Shown piece by piece: positions 1 through 6,409 of a stretch of 10,569 nucleotides of DNA (within the stretch, counting starts at the first letter, position 1; each line of letters starts with the position of its first letter). Position numbers and translations under genes: made by a program. The DNA comes from Flavobacteriaceae bacterium (GTDB lineage Bacteria > Bacteroidota > Bacteroidia > Flavobacteriales > Flavobacteriaceae): assembly GCA_020435885.1 (NCBI GenBank), contig JAGQYU010000240.1:1-10569 (forward strand). Reading direction: 5' to 3'. The notes beneath the pieces were generated by a model. That model made no database searches. It saw only the letters and a list, made by a program, of their open reading frames with translations, and had not been told where the DNA came from.

Positions 1-306
1 GATTTGCTAGACCAAGAGCGTAAGCTTGAAAAATCAGGGCTTGAAAAATATTTCCATCATATAGAGATTCTTAGCGAAAAGAAAAGGGAGAATTATAAAA
101 AACTAATTAAGCATTTAGATATAGCTCCATCAGAATTTTTAATGATTGGTAATTCCTTAAAATCAGATGTATTGCCATTGATAGAAATTGGTGCACATGC
201 TATTCATATACCTTTTCACACTACATGGGCTTACGAAATGGTTGAACATAACGGCGAAGGCTATAAAACTATCAATCATCTTACAGATGTATTAAGAATG
301 CTTTGA
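1..306 (+). CDS. HAD-family hydrolase, C-terminal part (cut by window start)
   Basis: The reading frame is open from base 1, so only about the last 101 residues are present and the real start lies upstream. The visible part fits the C-terminal half of a haloacid dehalogenase-fold hydrolase, a family of mostly phosphatases using an Asp nucleophile. A Lys-rich stretch (SEKKRENYKKLI) sits where the motif III lysine is expected. It is followed by the motif IV type sequence FLMIGNSLKSDVLPL, where the Asp would be a magnesium ligand. The following IGAHAIHIPFHTTWAYE resembles the cap-less COG1011-like HAD proteins. The nucleophile (DxD) and motif II are outside the window, so substrate and activity cannot be judged. 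No terminator is visible after the TGA stop; the next gene starts 85 bp downstream with its own predicted promoter. Confidence 0.8.
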   Translation, partial: DLLDQERKLEKSGLEKYFHHIEILSEKKRENYKKLIKHLDIAPSEFLMIGNSLKSDVLPLIEIGAHAIHIPFHTTWAYEMVEHNGEGYKTINHLTDVLRML

Positions 307-360
307 TTAAAGCAGATGAATTTTTAATGAAATTTAACAATCTAATTGACTTAAATGCCA

Positions 361-368
361 TATTTTTG
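361..368 (+). promoter_or_regulatory. Bacteroidetes sigma -7 element (TATTTTTG)
   Basis: TATTTTTG matches the Bacteroidetes -7 consensus TAnnTTTG exactly and ends 23 bp before the ATG at 392, giving a short leader of roughly 15 nt. No TTG lies at the preferred 17-23 bp spacing upstream (the nearest, at 346-348, is only 12 bp away), so the -33 half is weak. Confidence 0.4.
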
Positions 369-391
369 TGCTCAATTAAAATGTTGATATT

Positions 392-661
392 ATGGCAAGT
401 GTAAAAAATTTAAAGAAAGATATAAACTACGTTCTATCAGATATTATTGAAGAATGCTACTACTGGCAAGTATTACAATCTGATGCTAAAAAGGCTGAAA
501 AAGCAGAGCCTATTATTGATGAAGCTATTACAGTTTTTGATGACCTGATTGCAAAATTAAATGATAAAAAAGTTGAAAATAAAAAGGCTCATTTTAAAAC
601 GATAAGTAAAGAGCTTGAAAGCAAGGCAAACAGCTTACTTGTTAAAATTGAAAAACTATAA
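392..661 (+). CDS. Small charged helical protein of unknown function (89 aa)
   Basis: This is an 89-residue soluble protein that I recognise only as a type of small hypothetical protein seen in flavobacteria. It has no signal peptide and no membrane segment. It is rich in Lys, Glu, Asp and Ala, and nearly the whole length should be helical, with a likely coiled-coil character from about residue 30 (DAKKAEKAEPIIDEAI) to the end (KELESKANSLLVKIEKL). An aromatic patch (ECYYWQVLQ, residues 21-29) separates the N-terminal helix from the rest. The ATG at 392 is chosen because a TAnnTTTG element lies at 361-368 and no in-frame start precedes it in the short intergenic space. It is followed after 110 bp by another small unknown gene on the same strand. 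No function can be assigned from sequence or context. Confidence 0.75.
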   Translation: MASVKNLKKDINYVLSDIIEECYYWQVLQSDAKKAEKAEPIIDEAITVFDDLIAKLNDKKVENKKAHFKTISKELESKANSLLVKIEKL

Positions 662-726
662 TATTAGAAATCAATTCATTATAAAAATTCAATAAATTTT
701 AACATTTATCAATGTAATTAAAATTG

Positions 727-734
727 TATATTTA
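727..734 (+). promoter_or_regulatory. Possible -7 element (TATATTTA)
   Basis: TATATTTA differs from TAnnTTTG only at the last base and lies 37 bp before the ATG at 772. The surrounding AT-rich sequence makes chance matches likely, and no -33 TTG is visible at suitable spacing. Confidence 0.2.
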
Positions 735-771
735 CGTTAAATAATAAGCCAATTAAACCCACGTTGAAAGC

Positions 772-966
772 ATGGCAAGAGCAATGTTTGAGTACACGAA
801 AACAGTTTTAAAAAAAGTTAGTTTTAATGCAGAATTGTTTTGTAAAGAACTAGAAAAAGCTTTAAACCGATTGCTACCATATGAAATTGAAGAATTGAAG
901 ATTTGGTTAAATCAGTTTATAGCAACAAAACCAGAGCTGTATGTTTGTTTAGCTGTGGTAAAGTAA
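772..966 (+). CDS. Small conserved-type protein of unknown function (64 aa)
   Basis: This is a 64-residue protein without signal peptide or clear membrane segment. It starts MARAMFEYTKTVLKKVSF, an N terminus that I recall as typical of a small hypothetical family in Bacteroidetes; this is memory and not a search result. The pattern is a short N-terminal helix, then FCKELEKALNRLLPYEIEELKIWLNQFI, which reads as two amphipathic helices joined at the LPYE turn. Two cysteines (C24 and C59) are present, with no metal-binding spacing. The first ATG (772) is preferred over the internal ATG at 784 because the MARAM start looks like part of the conserved block. A strong terminator follows 4 bp after the stop, so it ends its transcription unit. 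No role can be inferred. Confidence 0.75.
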   Translation: MARAMFEYTKTVLKKVSFNAELFCKELEKALNRLLPYEIEELKIWLNQFIATKPELYVCLAVVK

Positions 967-970
967 CAAG

Positions 971-998
971 AGGAGCATTTTTTAATGCTCCTTTTTTA
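971..998 (+). terminator. Rho-independent terminator after the 64-aa gene
   Basis: A 9-bp perfect stem (AGGAGCATT, 971-979, pairing with AATGCTCCT, 984-992) closes a TTTT loop and runs into TTTTTTA. It directly follows the stop of the small gene at 966. The T-run overlaps the last codons of the convergent oxyR gene. On the minus strand no T-run follows the stem, so it should act mainly on plus-strand transcripts. Confidence 0.85.
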
Positions 999-1934
999 TT
1001 TCTTAATAGGACTGATGATTTTCACATCATTAAATGTTATAATACCTCTTATAGTAGCATCTATGGTATTTTTTAAGACCTCGATCAGTTGAATTTTTAA
1101 CTGAGATTTATGATAAATAATGCTTATTTCTCTTGAAGGAGCAGGAGCTTCAAATGATCTTAAATATTTTTTATCAGATTCATTGATATCAAGAGTATGT
1201 AAATAGGGCAAAAGCGTCATTCCAAGCCCTTCTTTTGATAGTTTTACAAGTGTTTCAAAACTTCCGCTTTCAATTTTAAAATGATTGGGGATTTCTTTTT
1301 TAAAAGTATTACAGAGGTTTAAAATATTATCTTTAAAACAATGTCCATCTTCCAGCAGTAAAATGTCATCAATATCCAAATCTTCGGTTTTTAATTCTTT
1401 TTCAGCAAATAATCTATGATCTTCATTGACAAAACCAACAAAAGGCTCATAATACAATACACGTTCTTTTATAGTTGGGTCTTCTAAAGGTGTAGCGGCA
1501 ATACCCACATCTAAATGGCCTTCGGCAAGTTTTTTTACAATATCTTCAGTGGTTAACTCTTCAATGATCAGATTTACTTTAGGATATTTCTTCAAAAAAA
1601 CTTTTAAAAATAAAGGCAATAGGGTTGGAATAACTGTTGGGATGATGCCCAGTTTAAATTCGCCACCAATATATCCTTTTTGCTGATCTACAATATCGTT
1701 GATTCTATTACTTTCATCAACAATTATTTTGGCTTGTTCTATTATTTTTTCTCCAATGGTTGTAAGTTCAATCGGCTTCTTTTTTCTGTTAAAGATTATT
1801 ACATCTAATTCTTCCTCTAATTTTTGAATTTGCATACTTAATGTAGGCTGAGTTACAAAACATTTCTCAGAAGCTGTGGTAAAATTTTTATGTTCAGCCA
1901 CTGCTAAAGCATATTTTAACTGTGTTATAGTCAT
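996..1934 (-). CDS. oxyR: OxyR, LysR-family peroxide sensor
   Basis: This is a LysR-type transcription factor that senses hydrogen peroxide. Residues 1-60 form the winged helix-turn-helix (FTTASEKCFVTQPTLSMQIQKLEEEL); about 90-300 form the periplasmic-binding-protein-like sensor domain. The redox motif is intact: EDGHC places a cysteine at residue 199 and NLC a second at 208, the same numbers as the disulfide pair of E. coli OxyR, with His198 beside it. GIIPT (96-100) matches the Thr100 region near the peroxidatic cysteine, and GLGMTLLP (237-243) the family's sensor-domain signature. At 312 aa it is slightly longer than E. coli OxyR (305). It is divergent from dps, a known OxyR target in Bacteroides fragilis and Porphyromonas gingivalis. 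A dyad overlapping its own predicted promoter suggests autoregulation. Confidence 0.95.
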   Translation of the reverse strand: MTITQLKYALAVAEHKNFTTASEKCFVTQPTLSMQIQKLEEELDVIIFNRKKKPIELTTIGEKIIEQAKIIVDESNRINDIVDQQKGYIGGEFKLGIIPTVIPTLLPLFLKVFLKKYPKVNLIIEELTTEDIVKKLAEGHLDVGIAATPLEDPTIKERVLYYEPFVGFVNEDHRLFAEKELKTEDLDIDDILLLEDGHCFKDNILNLCNTFKKEIPNHFKIESGSFETLVKLSKEGLGMTLLPYLHTLDINESDKKYLRSFEAPAPSREISIIYHKSQLKIQLIEVLKNTIDATIRGIITFNDVKIISPIKK

Positions 1935-1965
1935 TTATATAAATTTTGACGATAAAATTATAAAA

Positions 1966-1986
1966 ACTATCAATCAAACTTATAGT
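1966..1986. promoter_or_regulatory. Candidate OxyR operator (ACTAT-N11-ATAGT)
   Basis: The oxyR-dps intergenic region holds the interrupted dyad ACTAT-N11-ATAGT, which contains the T-N11-A core that defines LysR-family boxes. ATAG and CTAT half-elements also occur in the E. coli OxyR consensus, though with different spacing. It covers the predicted oxyR -7 element (1975-1982, minus strand). Its centre lies about 32 bp upstream of the dps -7 element, a position suited both to repress oxyR and to activate dps. Confidence 0.5.
1975..1982 (-). promoter_or_regulatory. oxyR promoter -7 element (TAAGTTTG)
   Basis: On the minus strand TAAGTTTG matches TAnnTTTG exactly. Transcription would begin near 1968, leaving a leader of roughly 35 nt before the oxyR ATG. 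No good -33 TTG is visible at 17-23 bp. It lies inside the candidate OxyR dyad. Confidence 0.45.
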
Positions 1987-2007
1987 AATTCTTAACTTTT
2001 ATTGAGG

Positions 2008-2015
2008 TAAATTTG
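2008..2015 (+). promoter_or_regulatory. dps promoter -7 element (TAAATTTG)
   Basis: TAAATTTG is an exact TAnnTTTG match ending 31 bp before the dps ATG. The -33 region lacks a TTG at the right distance, which fits a promoter that depends on an activator; the candidate OxyR dyad ends 21 bp upstream. Confidence 0.5.
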
Positions 2016-2046
2016 TAGTAGAAAAAATCAATAAAATATAAATATT

Positions 2047-2508
2047 ATGATACTAGGATTAAATGCTCAAAAAGTAAACGAGTTAACCAAAGATCTGAAC
2101 GAATTATTAGCAAACTTTCAAGTTTATTATCAAAACCTTAGAGGATTGCATTGGAACATCAGAGGTAAATCTTTCTTTGAATTACATGTAAAATTTGAAG
2201 AGTTATATGTAGATGCTCAAGAAAAAGTGGATATGATAGCAGAGCGAATTTTAACGCTGGAAGCTACGCCATTACACACTTTTGAAGATTATGCCAACAA
2301 TGCAACAGTTAAAGTTGGTAAAAACATCTCTAAAGATACTGATGCGGTTACATTAGTGGTTAATTCTATAGAAACATTATTGGAAATTGAAAGAAAGATT
2401 TTAGATAAATCTGATGAGGCTGACGATGAAGGAACCAATACATTGATGAGTGATTTTATATCAGAGCAAGAAAAGACAGTTTGGATGCTAAAAGCATGGT
2501 TAGGTTAG
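2047..2508 (+). CDS. dps: Dps-family DNA-binding ferritin-like protein
   Basis: Dps proteins form 12-subunit shells that oxidise Fe(II) with hydrogen peroxide and store the iron, protecting DNA from Fenton chemistry. The 153-aa length is typical. The inter-subunit ferroxidase site is recognisable: His35 (in LRGLHWN), His47 and position 51 (in FELHVKFEELY), Asp62 and Glu66 (in KVDMIAER), with spacing +12, +16, +27 and +31 as in the E. coli protein (H51, H63, D67, D78, E82). Position 51 is Glu where E. coli has Asp, a conservative change. The N-terminal tail is short with only two lysines before residue 20, so DNA binding by the tail is not obvious. It is divergent from oxyR and probably under its control; a strong terminator follows 12 bp after the stop. 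Confidence 0.95.
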   Translation: MILGLNAQKVNELTKDLNELLANFQVYYQNLRGLHWNIRGKSFFELHVKFEELYVDAQEKVDMIAERILTLEATPLHTFEDYANNATVKVGKNISKDTDAVTLVVNSIETLLEIERKILDKSDEADDEGTNTLMSDFISEQEKTVWMLKAWLG

Positions 2509-2519
2509 ATTGGTTAATT

Positions 2520-2554
2520 AAAAAAGCGGTTAAAAATTTTTAACCGCTTTTTTT
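2520..2554. terminator. Bidirectional terminator between dps and the acyltransferase gene
   Basis: This is a perfect inverted repeat centred between 2536 and 2537: AGCGGTTAAAAA (2525-2536) pairs with TTTTTAACCGCT (2537-2548), flanked by an A-run on the left and a T-run to 2554 on the right. It can end transcription from both sides. The right side overlaps the stop codon of the convergent acyltransferase gene (2553-2555). Confidence 0.9.
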
Positions 2555-3359
2555 AACTCCAAAACTTACGTTTTTTATTCAATTCTTCTTCCTCTTTTGC
2601 ATATTCTTCAACCGGAGTAACTTTTAGGAATGACGGATGTTGCTCAATAGCAAATTGTAGTTTTTCAACAATCGAGTCAACCGATTCATTTTCATAATCA
2701 ATTTCTAAGGGTTCTTTTATAACCATAGATTGTAGAACACCTCGTTTTTTAACTTGGAGCCCTTTTTTATCGAAAGAACGCCGAAAACCATCAATTACAA
2801 CGGGAATAACTATAGGTTTGTATTCTTTTATAAGAAATGCTGTACCTCGCCTTATAGGCTTAAAAGGAGTAGTTGTACCTTGCGGAAAGGTGATTACCCA
2901 ACCATCATCCAATGCCTTGCCAATATTATGTACATCCGATAGTTTTACTTGCCTGTTTACATTTTTTCCGGCACTTCTCCATGTCCTTTCAATAGAGATA
3001 GAACCGGTATAGGCAAATATTTTTGGTAATAAACCAGACTTCATGGTTTCTAATGCAGCAACGTAGTAAATATTTAGCTTTGGCTGCCAAATGTATGCTA
3101 TGTTCTTTATGGAATCTACCCGCCCTTTTAAAGCGGCATTAAAAACGTGTAGCATAGCAGCTACATCTGCAAAATAAGTTTGATGATTTGAAACAAAAAG
3201 CACTCCTGTTTCCGGTAATTCACGTATATGTTCTGACCCTTCTATTTGTAATTTGTTAAAGCTCTGATATCGCTGATGCGATATGATCCCTAATAATCTG
3301 ATTAAGAATTTCTTAAGGAACAAGGCATTTCCAAAGGGGTCTTGTTTAAATAATTTCAT
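2553..3359 (-). CDS. PlsC-like lysophospholipid acyltransferase with variant motifs
   Basis: This 268-aa protein belongs to the PlsC/LPLAT fold, which moves acyl groups onto lysophosphatidic acid or related lipids at the inner membrane face. Visible blocks are motif I at 58-65 (NHQTYFAD), a motif II-like GSISIERTWRS (119-129), motif III at 158-162 (FPQGT) and motif IV-like VIPVVIDGF (184-192). Two motifs depart from the textbook form: His59 and Asp65 are spaced HX5D instead of HX4D, and FPEGT has Gln for Glu. I recall similar forms in other flavobacterial proteins, so this is probably a subfamily and not a damaged gene. The substrate could be lysophosphatidate or another lipid such as an amino-acid lipid. 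A hydrophobic stretch near residues 11-26 may help membrane attachment. It lies downstream of the Nudix gene on the same strand, with a 48-bp gap and a candidate promoter. Confidence 0.85.
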   Translation of the reverse strand: MKLFKQDPFGNALFLKKFLIRLLGIISHQRYQSFNKLQIEGSEHIRELPETGVLFVSNHQTYFADVAAMLHVFNAALKGRVDSIKNIAYIWQPKLNIYYVAALETMKSGLLPKIFAYTGSISIERTWRSAGKNVNRQVKLSDVHNIGKALDDGWVITFPQGTTTPFKPIRRGTAFLIKEYKPIVIPVVIDGFRRSFDKKGLQVKKRGVLQSMVIKEPLEIDYENESVDSIVEKLQFAIEQHPSFLKVTPVEEYAKEEEELNKKRKFWS

Positions 3360-3387
3360 TAAAGTTTTAAGTTGGTTGGTTGCATTT

Positions 3388-3395
3388 CAAATGTA
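3388..3395 (-). promoter_or_regulatory. -7 element (TACATTTG) for the acyltransferase gene
   Basis: TACATTTG on the minus strand is an exact TAnnTTTG match, placed 28 bp before the acyltransferase ATG. No -33 TTG is seen at suitable spacing, which would fall inside the end of the upstream Nudix gene. Co-transcription from the Nudix promoter is also possible. Confidence 0.4.
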
Positions 3396-3407
3396 CAAAA
3401 ACAATAC

Positions 3408-4043
3408 TTAAATAACAGAATTAAAAAGGTCTTTAATTTCGCTAAGCATCATAGCTGTGGCTCCCCAAACAATACAATTGTTTAATTTAAAGCAAGGCAC
3501 ATCTATTTCTTTCATGTAGGAGGTTGACATTTTTTTAATATGTAATGAATCATCACTAAGCAGATCACTTACATGTATTTCCAAAAGGTTTTCTACTTCA
3601 TTGTTTGTAGTAAAGATTACAGGTTCGGTTACATAACCAATAAATGGTGTTACTAAAAAATTGCTGGGCGGAATATAGGTCTTTGTCAGTTCTCGGATGA
3701 TTTCAACAGTATCCTTTTGTACGCCTACTTCCTCTTCGGTTTCACGTAATGCCGTGAACAATAAGTCAGGATCTTTCTGGTCTTTTTTGCCTCCCGGAAA
3801 ACTAATTTGAGAAGAATGTATACCATTATAACTGGCTCTTTCCATTAAAAGAAGTTTGGTGAAATTTTCTTTATCAGGATAGAGTAGTGCCAACACTGCC
3901 GATTCTTTAGGATGTTGCATTAAAACATCCTTATCAGAGAATCTTTTTCGCATTTCAGGAGCCATTTTAAACTGAGATTGCAGACCTCCCAAAGGAAATT
4001 CTTTTAAATCGGAAATATATGTTAAAAAGGAATTGAAGTCCAC
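3408..4043 (-). CDS. CoA-pyrophosphatase-type Nudix hydrolase (NudL-like)
   Basis: Nudix hydrolases cleave nucleoside diphosphates linked to another group; this subgroup splits coenzyme A into 3',5'-ADP and phosphopantetheine. With the GTG at 4043 as residue 1, the CoA subgroup signature LLLMERASYNGIHSSQISFPGG lies at 64-85, written here as its two ends LLLMERAS and SQISFPGG. The Nudix box then runs GGKKDQKD (84-91) to ALRETEEEVGV (98-108), holding the RE and EEE residues that bind metal. E. coli NudL has the same box spacing. An in-frame ATG at 4103 would add 20 residues, but a TAnnTTTG promoter at 4067-4074 lies inside that extension, and the family N terminus usually begins near DFNSFL. 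I therefore prefer the 211-aa form from GTG. It is divergent from bshA and may be co-transcribed with the acyltransferase gene. Confidence 0.85.
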   Translation of the reverse strand: MDFNSFLTYISDLKEFPLGGLQSQFKMAPEMRKRFSDKDVLMQHPKESAVLALLYPDKENFTKLLLMERASYNGIHSSQISFPGGKKDQKDPDLLFTALRETEEEVGVQKDTVEIIRELTKTYIPPSNFLVTPFIGYVTEPVIFTTNNEVENLLEIHVSDLLSDDSLHIKKMSTSYMKEIDVPCFKLNNCIVWGATAMMLSEIKDLFNSVI

Positions 4044-4066
4044 TAAAATGTTTACTTTTAACTGTG

Positions 4067-4074
4067 CAAAGTTA
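4067..4074 (-). promoter_or_regulatory. -7 element (TAACTTTG) for the Nudix gene
   Basis: TAACTTTG on the minus strand is an exact TAnnTTTG match. Transcription would begin near 4060, downstream of the ATG at 4103 but 17 nt upstream of the GTG at 4043. This decides the start choice for the Nudix gene. The -33 part is weak: the nearest upstream TTG is about 26 bp away. Confidence 0.45.
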
Positions 4075-4118
4075 AGATTATTTAACTTGATAGTAAATGA
4101 CAATTTTAATATGAATTT

Positions 4119-5252
4119 ATGAAGATAGGTATTGTTTGTTACCCTACCTATGGAGGTAGTGGAGTGGTTGCAACCGAACTTGGTATAGCGTTAGCCAATA
4201 AAGGCCATGAAGTACATTTTATTACCTATAATCAGCCGGTTAGGCTTAATGTACTTTCTAAAAACATACATTTTCATGAAGTTTTTGTAGAAGAATATCC
4301 TTTATTTCATTATCAACCGTACGAGTTGGCACTTTCCAGCAAACTGGTAGCTATGGTAAAACTTTTTGATATTGAAATTTTGCATGTACACTATGCCATA
4401 CCGCATGCGTATGCGGCCTATATGGCAAAACAGATGCTAAAGGAAGATGGCATTGATATTCCTATAGTTACTACACTGCACGGTACAGATATTACCCTAG
4501 TAGGAAGTCATCCAAATTATAAGACGGCTGTTGAGTTTAGCATCAACAATTCTGATGTAGTTACAGTGGTTTCTGAGAGTTTGAAGAAAGATACGCTTAG
4601 GTTGTTCAATATCAGAAAAGAAATTAAAGTCATTTACAATTTTATTGAATTTGAACGCTATGATGTTTTAAACACAACCAATTGTGTTAGAGCTAATTTA
4701 GCAGATGAAGATGAGCGGATCATATCGCATATCAGCAATTTTAGACCTGTAAAACGCATACAAGATGTGATTGAAGTTTTTTACAGAGTTCAGAAGAAGA
4801 TAAAAGCAAAACTGTTGATGGTAGGTGATGGCCCAGAAAGAGATGGTGCTGAGAAAAAAATAATGGAACTGGGTATAGAAAGTAAAGTTGTTTTTTTAGG
4901 AAATACTACAGAGCTGAACAAAATACTTTGCTTATCAGACCTTTTTCTATTGCCTTCTTTTACTGAAAGTTTTGGTTTGGCAGCCTTGGAAGCTATGGCT
5001 GCTAAAACACCCGTAATTTCAAGCAATTCCGGTGGATTACCGGAAGTAAATGTTCAAGGAGTTACCGGCTTTTTAAGCGATGTAGGCAATGTGGAAGAAA
5101 TGGCTAACAATGCCATTTATATTTTAGAAGATGATGCTAAATTACAGACCTTTAAACAAAAAGCCTATGAACATGCACATACATTTTCTATAGAGAATAT
5201 TTTACCTCAATACGAATGTATTTACAGAGCTTTGAAAGAAGGCTGTTGCTAA
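4119..5252 (+). CDS. bshA: BshA, N-acetylglucosaminyl-L-malate synthase
   Basis: BshA is the GT4 glycosyltransferase that joins UDP-N-acetylglucosamine to L-malate, the first step of bacillithiol synthesis in the cytoplasm. The 377-aa length fits the family. Diagnostic blocks are CYPTYGGSGVVATELG (7-22), the glycine loop of the N-terminal Rossmann domain; HFHEV (51-55); HVHYAIPHAYAAYMAKQML (89-107); TTLHGTDITLVG (118-129); NFRPVKRIQDVI (207-218); and the sugar-nucleotide EX7E motif ESFGLAALE (283-291). These match Bacillus subtilis BshA closely, including regions that separate it from ordinary GT4 enzymes. It ends with adjacent cysteines (376-377). The partner genes bshB and bshC are not in the window. 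It is divergent from the Nudix gene, and I saw no exact TAnnTTTG upstream. It converges on aroB with 3 nt between stops and no terminator. Confidence 0.93.
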   Translation: MKIGIVCYPTYGGSGVVATELGIALANKGHEVHFITYNQPVRLNVLSKNIHFHEVFVEEYPLFHYQPYELALSSKLVAMVKLFDIEILHVHYAIPHAYAAYMAKQMLKEDGIDIPIVTTLHGTDITLVGSHPNYKTAVEFSINNSDVVTVVSESLKKDTLRLFNIRKEIKVIYNFIEFERYDVLNTTNCVRANLADEDERIISHISNFRPVKRIQDVIEVFYRVQKKIKAKLLMVGDGPERDGAEKKIMELGIESKVVFLGNTTELNKILCLSDLFLLPSFTESFGLAALEAMAAKTPVISSNSGGLPEVNVQGVTGFLSDVGNVEEMANNAIYILEDDAKLQTFKQKAYEHAHTFSIENILPQYECIYRALKEGCC

Positions 5253-5255
5253 GTT

Positions 5256-6344
5256 CTAAGCGCTGTAATAGTTAAATCCTTCAATTACTAAGTCTACGGG
5301 AGCGTTAGCATCAATTACAAAATCAGTAATATTTTTCAATAAAATATAATTGATGTTGCCATTGCTGTTCTTTTTATCATGACGCATCAAATCTATAATA
5401 GCATCATAATGTTGCGGTGCTATATCAGTTTTTCCGTAAGTTTTGTGTATGTATGTTTTTAATGATGATAATTCATCCGTAGGAAATCCGTGTAATTTTG
5501 AAGAAATATAACCTTCAATAACCATACCTATGGCGATGGCCTCACCGTGAGTAAGATCAGGGAGTTCTTTAGTGTTAAGATGGAAAGACTCAACAGCATG
5601 GCCTATAGTATGGCCGTAATTCAATACTTTTCTAAGGCTTGTTTCTTTAATATCTTTTAAAACCACATCATTTTTAATAACAATGGATTGATGTATCATT
5701 TTGTCTAAATTATCTGCGTCTTTCCACATATCATTTTTACAATCCTCTAATAGTTTAGCATTGAATGTTAAGCCGTATTTTATGATTTCGGCTAAGCCGG
5801 AAATCATTTCTCTTTCTGGTAAAGTTTGCAGATAGCAGGTATCAATTAAAACCATTTCCGGATTGGCAAACATACCTACTAAATTCTTTAGATTGTCAAG
5901 ATCAACGCCGGTTTTGCTACCTACAGAAGCATCCACCATGCTTAACAAAGTTGTAGGGATATTTATGAAGCGTATTCCTCTTTTAAAAGTAGATGCTACA
6001 AATCCACCTAGATCGGTAATCATACCACCTCCCAAATTGATTAGAATACTTTTTCTATCAGCTTCTAATTCTGTGAGTTTTTTCCAAACAAACGTACAGG
6101 TTTCTATGTTTTTATAAACCTCGCCTGCGCTAATTTCTATAAGAACGATCTCTATGTTTTTATCCAGTGATTTTTGGAACTTCTCAAGGCAGTATTTTTT
6201 AGTATTTTCATCTACTAATACAAATATTTTAACTATATGATTATCAGATAGATAAATGTTTAAATTTTTATATGCATCATCATTAAAAAAAATGGTATAT
6301 CCGGTAGAATGTATAGGCGTCATTAATCCTGCTTTTTTGGTCAT
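5256..6344 (-). CDS. aroB: 3-dehydroquinate synthase
   Basis: AroB converts DAHP to 3-dehydroquinate, the second step of the shikimate pathway, using NAD+ and a divalent metal. The 362-aa length is normal. The NAD-binding glycine block LGGGMITDLGGFVAS is at 104-118, and PTTLLSMVDASVGSKTGVD (130-148) is the family signature; VGSKT has Ser where most members have Gly (VGGKT). The metal ligands are Glu185 (GLAEIIKYG), His245 (NYGHTIGH) and His266 (LTHGEA), and Lys189 is also conserved. The start at 6344 gives MTKKAGLMTP. An internal Met8 at 6323 is an alternative, favoured slightly by a weak TAAATTCG element at 6354-6361 that would leave almost no leader for the first start. The gene is divergent from the proline dehydrogenase gene. 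No other shikimate genes are nearby. Confidence 0.95.
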   Translation of the reverse strand: MTKKAGLMTPIHSTGYTIFFNDDAYKNLNIYLSDNHIVKIFVLVDENTKKYCLEKFQKSLDKNIEIVLIEISAGEVYKNIETCTFVWKKLTELEADRKSILINLGGGMITDLGGFVASTFKRGIRFINIPTTLLSMVDASVGSKTGVDLDNLKNLVGMFANPEMVLIDTCYLQTLPEREMISGLAEIIKYGLTFNAKLLEDCKNDMWKDADNLDKMIHQSIVIKNDVVLKDIKETSLRKVLNYGHTIGHAVESFHLNTKELPDLTHGEAIAIGMVIEGYISSKLHGFPTDELSSLKTYIHKTYGKTDIAPQHYDAIIDLMRHDKKNSNGNINYILLKNITDFVIDANAPVDLVIEGFNYYSA

Positions 6345-6361
6345 AATTATCGGCGAATTTA

Positions 6362-6392
6362 TTGAAAAAATATCTTTGTGTGCGTATCTTTG
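6362..6392 (+). promoter_or_regulatory. Proline dehydrogenase promoter (TTG-N20-TATCTTTG)
   Basis: This is the best complete promoter in the window: TTG at 6362-6364, a 20-bp spacer and TATCTTTG at 6385-6392, matching the Bacteroidetes TTG-N17-23-TAnnTTTG layout. A second identical TATCTTTG sits at 6371-6378 within the spacer, without a matching -33. Transcription near 6399 would leave a leader of about 11 nt before the ATG at 6410. Confidence 0.65.
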
Positions 6393-6409
6393 TTAAAATT
6401 TACTCAACA

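Noticed and set aside
2047..2508. Glu51 in Dps in place of the usual Asp at the ferroxidase centre as a sign of altered function.
   Set aside because: The change is conservative and keeps a carboxylate ligand, and the other four ligands are intact.
2754..3012. Plus-strand open frames within the acyltransferase gene.
   Set aside because: They are antisense shadows of a well-supported gene, with no recognisable protein features.
4111..4122. A three-codon frame (ATG AAT TTA TGA) whose stop overlaps the bshA start as ATGA, like a regulatory leader ORF.
   Set aside because: Such a short frame is expected by chance in AT-rich sequence, and nothing else suggests translational coupling.
5250..5258. 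bshA and aroB stop codons only 3 nt apart with no terminator, suggesting antisense control.
   Set aside because: Closely convergent genes are common in compact genomes; there is no direct sign of regulation.
5912..5920. VGSKT in AroB in place of VGGKT as a sign of an inactive paralogue.
   Set aside because: All metal ligands and the NAD-binding block are present and the length is normal; a single Gly to Ser change is weak evidence.
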